A DNA stretch of 64,000 bases from Streptomyces taklimakanensis (GTDB lineage: Bacteria; Actinomycetota; Actinomycetes; Streptomycetales; Streptomycetaceae), in assembly GCF_009709575.1 (NCBI RefSeq), contig NZ_WIXO01000001.1, forward strand, positions 4,528,001 to 4,592,000. The letters run 5' to 3'. The translations under genes and the position numbers were made by a program. How positions within the stretch are numbered: the stretch's first letter is position 1; each line of letters starts with the position of its first letter. The notes below the pieces were generated by a model. That model saw only the letters and a list, made by a program, of their open reading frames with translations. It did no database searches and was not told the origin of the DNA. Shown piece after piece: positions 58,725-64,000 of this stretch.

Positions 58725-60407
58725 TCAGCGGCTGGTCGCGGACGTCACCGACGTGACGTTGTCCCGGGTGAGCAGCCTGCGGAAGTCGGAGGGCGCCTTG
58801 GTCTTGACCCACCACAGCATCCGCAGGCGCTTGGGGAGCGTGAAGTGGTACACCCGCGCCTTCGGGTCGCCGAAGTCGTAGAGCGGGGGCACGAAGGGCT
58901 CCCGGCGCAGCAGCGCGAAGACGGCGTCGGCGGCGGCTTCGGCCTCGCTCCTGCCCTCGGCCACGTCGCCGATGAGGCGCAGGGACCGGTCGATCAGCTC
59001 CCGCAGCCCCTCGGGTACCCGGAACCAGATGCCGCCCAGGTCGAACTCCTCGACCGCGGACCAGTCCCGGTCCGGACCGTGCTCGCAGTCCAGCCGGGCC
59101 CGCTTCAGCGACAGGTCGGCCAGGATCTGCCACAACAGCCACACCCGGGAGAAGGCGTTCCACAGCCGGAAGTCCCGGCAGGCGGTGCGGGCGGCCCGCA
59201 GCAGCCGGTCGTTGTAGGAGACCAGCGCCTCCTGGAAGTCGGCGATCCGGGCGAAGGGCTCGGTGGACCAGTCGTCACGCCGCACGGCCGGGACGAGGAC
59301 CGAGGCGAGCGCGTGAACCAGCTCGACACCCGTCGTCACGTCCCGGGAGAGGAACATGTCGTTGCGGGACGCGGTCCGCTCCAGGGCGAACCAGCGCTCC
59401 CCGAAGGTGGTCGCGGCGGTCCGCTGCCACAGCGGCTCCGTGCGCCAGGGCCGCACGGTCGAGGCCCCGGAGAACTGTCGGGCCAGATCGGGATAGCGCT
59501 CGATCACCGCCCGGAACGCCCGCTCGGGGTCGTCGGGCAGGTCCGCGGCCCGCTCGGGGTCGATGCTGAGGGTCACACCGGTGACGCCGTCCCGGTTCTC
59601 CCGGTGGTTGTCGAAGCGCACCAGCTGCAGCCAACCGTCCTCGAAGAGGTGGTGGACGGTGCCGTGCGACCAGGGCGTCGCCCTGGCGTAGCCTTCCAGC
59701 GGCCTGACCTCCTCGAACGGTGTGACGCCCCGCATGTGGGCGGTGTACACCGCCGAGCGGTGGCCCAGCCGCGGCCGCGGGTCGTCTCCGCCGTGCCGGC
59801 GCAGCAGCGGCGAGCCGGCACCCATGCAGTCGACCAGGTACCGGGCCCGGTAGACCCTGCCGTCGGTGGTGCGCACACACCCGTGCCGCTCCTCCGTCCA
59901 GGCGTCCGCCGCGGTGGTGTCCGGCGGCACCACGGCGGCGCCGTAGCGACCCGCCAGCGTCCGGGCGTAGGCGTCGACGACGGGCCGGTACAGGTGCCAC
60001 TCGGCGTGCTCGCCCGGCACGTTGAACTGGATGCTCTCGGCCGGGTCCTGCGGCAGGTCGGGACGGTGGTACAGGAACCCGAGGCTGCGCTTGACGCCGC
60101 TGCTGCGCCGCACCTGCGCCGGCAGGTCCGGGAAGAGGCCGAAGGCGGCGATCTCGGGCACCTCGAAGCGCTTGGCGAGCAGCAGGAACACCTCGGCCGT
60201 GTAGGGCACGGTGGTCTCCCCGGACGGTTCGGTGTGGTCGCGCGGGGCTCCGACCAGCAGCACCCGCAGCCCCTGGCGGGCCAGGACGGTGCCCAGCAAC
60301 CCGGCCGAGAGGGTGCCGCCCAGGACGGCGACGTCGTACAGGTCGGCCGGGTCGGCCGGTCGGGCGCGGTCCCGGGCCGTCGCTCCAGCGGAATTTCGCG
60401 TTCTCAT
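58725..60407 (-). CDS. FAD-dependent halogenase-family protein lacking signature motifs (possible pseudohalogenase)
   Basis: A 560-residue member of the PltA/PltD halogenase group by overall sequence (ETTVPYTAEVFLLLAKRFEVPEI, GVK106RSLGFLYHR, TVHHLFEDGW, FDNHRENRDG). The family lysine region is kept. However, the dinucleotide loop is GGTLSAG (30-36) rather than GxGxxG, and the halogenase WxWxIP motif reads W259-LQLVR. Loss of both is reminiscent of PltD-type proteins, which do not chlorinate but act elsewhere in the pathway. The ATG at 60407 has an AAGGA site. It is the last of three same-strand relatives. Confidence 0.85.
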   Translation of the reverse strand: MRTRNSAGATARDRARPADPADLYDVAVLGGTLSAGLLGTVLARQGLRVLLVGAPRDHTEPSGETTVPYTAEVFLLLAKRFEVPEIAAFGLFPDLPAQVRRSSGVKRSLGFLYHRPDLPQDPAESIQFNVPGEHAEWHLYRPVVDAYARTLAGRYGAAVVPPDTTAADAWTEERHGCVRTTDGRVYRARYLVDCMGAGSPLLRRHGGDDPRPRLGHRSAVYTAHMRGVTPFEEVRPLEGYARATPWSHGTVHHLFEDGWLQLVRFDNHRENRDGVTGVTLSIDPERAADLPDDPERAFRAVIERYPDLARQFSGASTVRPWRTEPLWQRTAATTFGERWFALERTASRNDMFLSRDVTTGVELVHALASVLVPAVRRDDWSTEPFARIADFQEALVSYNDRLLRAARTACRDFRLWNAFSRVWLLWQILADLSLKRARLDCEHGPDRDWSAVEEFDLGGIWFRVPEGLRELIDRSLRLIGDVAEGRSEAEAAADAVFALLRREPFVPPLYDFGDPKARVYHFTLPKRLRMLWWVKTKAPSDFRRLLTRDNVTSVTSATSR

Positions 60408-60537
60408 CGTCTGTAGTCCTTCCCCGTGGCCGCGTCCGCGCGCCACGCTCCACCGGCGCGGCGGGGCCGGTGCCTCCACCGACCCCGCCGCGCCGGTCGC
60501 CGGGACCGTCTCCCTCCGAGCCGCTCCCGGCGGCCGG
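60408..60537. other. 130-base spacer between two halogenase-family genes
   Basis: GC-rich, with no gene, clear terminator or repeat seen. The three halogenase-family genes may still be one transcript. Confidence 0.4.
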
Positions 60538-62205
60538 TCAGAAGATGCGCCGTCCCTTGGCCTTGGCCTTGAGCGCCTCCCGACCGGTGCTGAACATCAG
60601 CCGCCGCACCGCGGGGTCCCCCTCCTTCCGCGCCCACCGGATGGTGCGCGAGAGGACCTTGGGCGTGGGGTGCAGGAAGCGCTGGCTGCGCTCGGCGAAG
60701 CCGAAGTGCTTGGGCACGTAGGAGGCCCTGGCCATGTGGTCGTAGAGGCCGTCGGCGGCCTCCCGGGCGGTGACCTTGCCGGCCTCGTACGCCTCGCACT
60801 GCTCGACCATCTCGTCGTACAGGGTCTTGTAGCCCTCGTGGTCGGGCCAGTAGAGCCCCGGGTAGGGGACGTCCTCGGCCCGGACGAAGTGCTCGTCGCG
60901 GCCGTCCTTCATGAACCGGGTCAGGGCCGACTGGAGGTGGAAGGTGCCGGCGTTGGCGCCCCAGGCCCAGATCCGGAAGACCGCGGTCCACAGGTCGTAG
61001 TCGTCCCAGGAGATGAACGCCGAGTTGACCAGGGAGTCGTTGTAGTCGAAGAGCCCCTGTTGCAGGCGGTCGACGTAGTCGAACCGCTCCCGCGAGAAGT
61101 CGTCGTCCTTGATGGCCCTCAACAGGCGCCAGGAGAGCGTGTTGAGCGCCTCGGCGGTGTTGGACAGGCCGCGGGAGAACAACGGGTCGATGAAGCCGGC
61201 CGCGTGGGACAGCAGGAACCACCGGTCGCCGGCGCACTGCCGGGAGGAGTACTGCAGGCGGTCGGTGGAGACCCACTCGCGCATCGGGCGCGCGCCCTCG
61301 TACTGCCGCGCCACGTCGGGGAAGCGCCGGGCGTGGTGGTGGAACTCCTCCTCCGGGCTCATGTCGGCGGCCTTGGGGTAGCGACGCGGGTCGAGGGTCA
61401 GGCCCACGCTGCACAGCGGGTTCCTGGACGCGGGGTGGTTGTCGAAGCCGATGACCCAGAACCAGCCGCGCTGGAACATGTGGTGCACGGTCCCCTCGTA
61501 CCAGGGGACCGGCGGGGTGTTCTCGGGCGAGTGGTCGAAGAGGTCGTCGGTCGGCGGCACGCCGACCATGTGGTTCCAGATCGAGCGGGAGTGGTGCTTG
61601 AAGCGGCACGGGTCCTCGCGCAGCCCGAACTTCTCGGCCAGCGGGGAGCGGTAGCCGCCGGCGTCCACCACGTACCGGGCCCGGTACTCCTCACCGGAGG
61701 CCGAACCGAGCGTCACCCCGCTGCCGTCGAACTCGATGTCGGAGACGCGGAAGTTCTGCCGCGGCGTGCACCCGTACCGCACCGCGGCGTGGAACATGTA
61801 GGCGTCGGTGTCCTGTCGGTACAGGTGGCTGGCCTCGTGCAGGAGTCCGGGGGTGTCGAACTGGTTGACCTCCCGCGGGTCCTGCGGACGGCCTTCGTGG
61901 TGCAGCAGGAAGCCGAAGTGCTTCTTCACGCCGAACTTGGGCCCGAGCACCTTGGTGCTGTTGGTGAAGGTGGCGAGCGTCTTGATCTCGGGGACGTCGT
62001 AGCGCTCGGCGATGGTGCGCAGCGCCACGAGGGTGTAGGGGATGGTCGACTCGCCGATGGCGAACTTGGGGTGGGCGCCGGCGTCGACGAGCAGCACCTT
62101 GGCGCCGTTGCGGGCCAGGATGGCGCCGAGCATGGAACCGGCGATGCCCGAGCCGAGGATCGCGACGTCGTAGAGGGTTGCCTGGGCTTCCCGCTGGTCG
62201 TGCAC
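60538..62205 (-). CDS. FAD-dependent halogenase (PltA-like, middle gene)
   Basis: A 555-residue protein. It has the FAD loop DVAILGSGIAGSMLG (GSGIAG at 18-23), the conserved GESTIPYTL segment, GVK94KHFGFLLHHEG with the expected active-site lysine, and the tryptophan motif W248-F-W-V-I-G253, where the usual final proline is glycine. SHAAGFIDPLFSRGLSNTAEAL and WDDYDLWTAVFRIWAWG follow. It would chlorinate a carrier-bound pyrrole or an aromatic ring using FADH2, O2 and chloride. The GTG at 62205 follows TAGGAGA. It is 44 bases downstream of the next halogenase gene. Confidence 0.9.
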   Translation of the reverse strand: MHDQREAQATLYDVAILGSGIAGSMLGAILARNGAKVLLVDAGAHPKFAIGESTIPYTLVALRTIAERYDVPEIKTLATFTNSTKVLGPKFGVKKHFGFLLHHEGRPQDPREVNQFDTPGLLHEASHLYRQDTDAYMFHAAVRYGCTPRQNFRVSDIEFDGSGVTLGSASGEEYRARYVVDAGGYRSPLAEKFGLREDPCRFKHHSRSIWNHMVGVPPTDDLFDHSPENTPPVPWYEGTVHHMFQRGWFWVIGFDNHPASRNPLCSVGLTLDPRRYPKAADMSPEEEFHHHARRFPDVARQYEGARPMREWVSTDRLQYSSRQCAGDRWFLLSHAAGFIDPLFSRGLSNTAEALNTLSWRLLRAIKDDDFSRERFDYVDRLQQGLFDYNDSLVNSAFISWDDYDLWTAVFRIWAWGANAGTFHLQSALTRFMKDGRDEHFVRAEDVPYPGLYWPDHEGYKTLYDEMVEQCEAYEAGKVTAREAADGLYDHMARASYVPKHFGFAERSQRFLHPTPKVLSRTIRWARKEGDPAVRRLMFSTGREALKAKAKGRRIF

Positions 62206-62249
62206 GGTTTCTCCTAGGGGTCCGTAGCTGTCGGGTGGCATGGCCGGTG

Positions 62250-64000
62250 TCACTTGGGGAGGGGGACTCGCAGCGGCTTCCCGACCAGGGGCCAGCGGGC
62301 GACGATGTGCTTGGCCTCCTCCTTGAGGTCGAACTCCTCGCGGTCGAACCGCTTGCGGATGAACAGCGTCAGGCCCTCGTAGACCAGGTCGCCGATCTCC
62401 ACCGGCGCGGTCTTCTTCGCCCACTTGAGGGTGCTGAGGACCTTCAGGGTGGAGGCGTCGGTCCAGTGGTTGTCGGGGTCGGCCAGTCCGAAGGCCGGCG
62501 GTACGAAGTCGGCGGCGCGCAGCCGCTGCAGTATCTCGTCGGCCACCGCGCGGGGGTCGGCGTCCCCGGCCTGGACGGACTGGGTGAGCTCGCCGACCTT
62601 CTTGAGCAGTTCGCGGGCCGGCGCGTAGTCGGGGATGGCGCCGTCCGGCGCCTGGCGTTCCAGTCGGGCGAGCACCGCCGGATCGTGGCGGTCCAGGAAG
62701 CGGGCGTAGGCGCGGTTGATCTCGAAGGTGGCCAGGATCTGCCCCAGGGACCACACCCGGAACCACGCGTTCCACAGGTGCCAGCTCTGGAACGAGGTGT
62801 AGGCGTTGGCCACCAGGTCGTCGTTGAAGTCCAGCAGCCCCTGCTCCAGTTCCTGCACGTAGGCGAAGCGCTCGGGGGAGAAGTCGTCGTCCTTGATCGC
62901 GTCCAGCAGGCGCCAGCCCAGCGCGTGGATGATCTCCATGGTGTTGGACAGGCCGCGGGAGAACAGCGCGTCCACGAAGCCGGCGGCGTGCGAGGTCAGG
63001 CACCAGCGGTAGCCGACGGTCTGTTTCGAGGAGTACTGCAGCCGTCCGGTGCTCACCCAGTCGCGGACCGCCCTGGCGCCCTCGAACTGCGGCGCGATGT
63101 CGGGGTACTTGGCGATGAAGCGGCGGAACTCCTCCTCCGGCGGGCAGTCGGGCTTGGGGTGGATGCGCGGGTCGAGGTTGAGGCCGACGCTGCACAGGGG
63201 GTTGGTGGCGCGCGGATGGTTGTCGAAGGGGATGACCCACATCCAGCCGCCGTGGAACATGTGGTGCAGCGTGCCCTCGCTCCAGGGGCTGGGGTTGTCG
63301 TGGACGCCCTTGGGCACCGTCGCCTCGTAGGGCTTCACGCCCACCATGTGGGTGAACAGCGACCGGGAGTGGTGGCGCAGCCGGCTGGGCTCCTCGCGCA
63401 GGTCGAACTTCTGCGCGAGGGGCGAGCGGAACCCGCTGGCGTCGACCACGAACTTCGCGCGCACCGGATCCCCGTGCTCGGGGATCACGGTCACCCCGTC
63501 GTCGTCGATCTCCACGTCCTGGACCCTGGTCTGCTGCTTGACCTCGGCCCCGTACTTGACCGCGACGCTCAGCATCCAGGCGTCGGTGTCCTGCCGGTAG
63601 AAGTGGTTCTCGGTGTGGGTGATCTTCGGGATCGGGAACTCACTGGTCTCCAGCGGATTCTGCTTGGCGCCCTCCCGGTGGTAGAGGAAGCCGAAGTTGC
63701 GCTTCACCCCGCAGTTGGTGGAGATCTTCGCCTGGGTGCTCTCGAACGTGGTCAGCCACTTGATCTCCGGCACCCCGTACCGCTCGCTCACCAGCCGCAT
63801 CATCATCGAGGTGTACGGGATGGTGGACTCGCCGATCGCGAACCGCGGGTGCGATCCCGCGTCCAGGATCAGCACCTTGGCGCCGTTGCGGGCCAGGCAG
63901 GCGGCCAGCGTGGAGCCCGCCAGCCCGGAGCCCAGTACGGCCACGTCGTACCGCGGCCGGTCGCCGCGGACGGAGGCGGGGTCGGTCGTGTGTGATGTGC
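62250..64000 (-). CDS. FAD-dependent halogenase (PltA-like, start beyond the window)
   Basis: The C-terminal 582 codons are in the window; no in-frame start is seen before the right edge, so the gene begins beyond 64000. Visible from the edge: RPRYDVAVLGSGLAG (GxGxxG intact), GESTIPYTSMMMRLVSERYGVPEI, GVKRNFGFLYHREG with the lysine, GGWMWVIPFDNH (WxWxIP intact) and SHAAGFVDALFSRGLSNTMEII. All canonical motifs are present, so this is the best candidate active halogenase of the three. A GTG at 63944 lies inside the FAD loop and is not the start. Confidence 0.92.
   Translation of the reverse strand, partial: TSHTTDPASVRGDRPRYDVAVLGSGLAGSTLAACLARNGAKVLILDAGSHPRFAIGESTIPYTSMMMRLVSERYGVPEIKWLTTFESTQAKISTNCGVKRNFGFLYHREGAKQNPLETSEFPIPKITHTENHFYRQDTDAWMLSVAVKYGAEVKQQTRVQDVEIDDDGVTVIPEHGDPVRAKFVVDASGFRSPLAQKFDLREEPSRLRHHSRSLFTHMVGVKPYEATVPKGVHDNPSPWSEGTLHHMFHGGWMWVIPFDNHPRATNPLCSVGLNLDPRIHPKPDCPPEEEFRRFIAKYPDIAPQFEGARAVRDWVSTGRLQYSSKQTVGYRWCLTSHAAGFVDALFSRGLSNTMEIIHALGWRLLDAIKDDDFSPERFAYVQELEQGLLDFNDDLVANAYTSFQSWHLWNAWFRVWSLGQILATFEINRAYARFLDRHDPAVLARLERQAPDGAIPDYAPARELLKKVGELTQSVQAGDADPRAVADEILQRLRAADFVPPAFGLADPDNHWTDASTLKVLSTLKWAKKTAPVEIGDLVYEGLTLFIRKRFDREEFDLKEEAKHIVARWPLVGKPLRVPLPK

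Noticed and set aside
63944..63946. GTG as the start of the right-most halogenase gene
   Set aside because: This codon lies inside the FAD-binding strand (YDVAVLGSG); in-frame codons continue to the window edge, so the real start is outside.

Overview
The window has the GC content (about 70% or more), codon usage, gene density and frequent GTG starts of Streptomyces. Gene order from about 2.5 to 26 kb (HPr, Pat-type acetyltransferase, thymidine kinase, SepH, coproporphyrin ferrochelatase, inositol monophosphatase, CutRS, DUF4193, DUF3093, dUTPase, DUF3710, DUF3159, two TrkA proteins) is what I recall from the S. coelicolor core chromosome; this is memory, not a search. No rRNA, tRNA or CRISPR array was seen.

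Layout. 0-26 kb is conserved core. It includes a c-di-AMP (ydaO/yuaA) riboswitch in front of an M23 cell-wall hydrolase, and the cutRS pair preceded by two tandem 11-bp-pitch direct repeats. 26-34.4 kb is a transport segment: an MMPL exporter divergent from a MarR regulator, an NAD(P)-binding oxidoreductase, a KimA-like APC potassium permease and a TrmA/RumA-type RNA methyltransferase. With the two TrkA/RCK proteins, the KimA-like permease suggests a potassium-homeostasis locus, and the riboswitch puts c-di-AMP signalling in the same neighbourhood.

34.3-44.5 kb is an accessory, partly decayed island beginning at the 3' end of the methyltransferase gene. The last 22 codons of that gene are repeated, diverged, 1,336 bp downstream. 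Each copy is followed by the same short motifs at identical spacing, which looks like two tandem attachment sites of one integrase family. A VapBC-type toxin-antitoxin pair lies between the copies and an RHH/Doc pair follows the second. The island also holds an ArsR/flavin-monooxygenase pair with duplicated operators, a broken IS5-type transposase, a penicillin-binding protein gene with a rare TTA codon, a vapC fragment, a GH62 arabinofuranosidase fragment and a spermidine-synthase-like membrane protein. No integrase gene is visible.

44.5-64 kb is the left part of a specialised-metabolite cluster running off the right edge. Its regulators are one XRE protein and two convergent SARPs. A flavin hydroxylase is divergent, across a perfect palindrome, from a three-gene ABC exporter and an antiporter. 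A stand-alone adenylation enzyme, an acyl-CoA-dehydrogenase-like protein and a flavin reductase form an overlapping operon. Three flavin-halogenase family genes face them from the other strand. The combination resembles the machinery that turns L-proline into a carrier-bound pyrrole and chlorinates it (pyoluteorin, pyrrolomycin and armeniaspirol type). One of the three halogenase-like proteins has lost both family signature motifs and may be a pseudohalogenase. No carrier protein or polyketide synthase is in the window, so the product class is inference.
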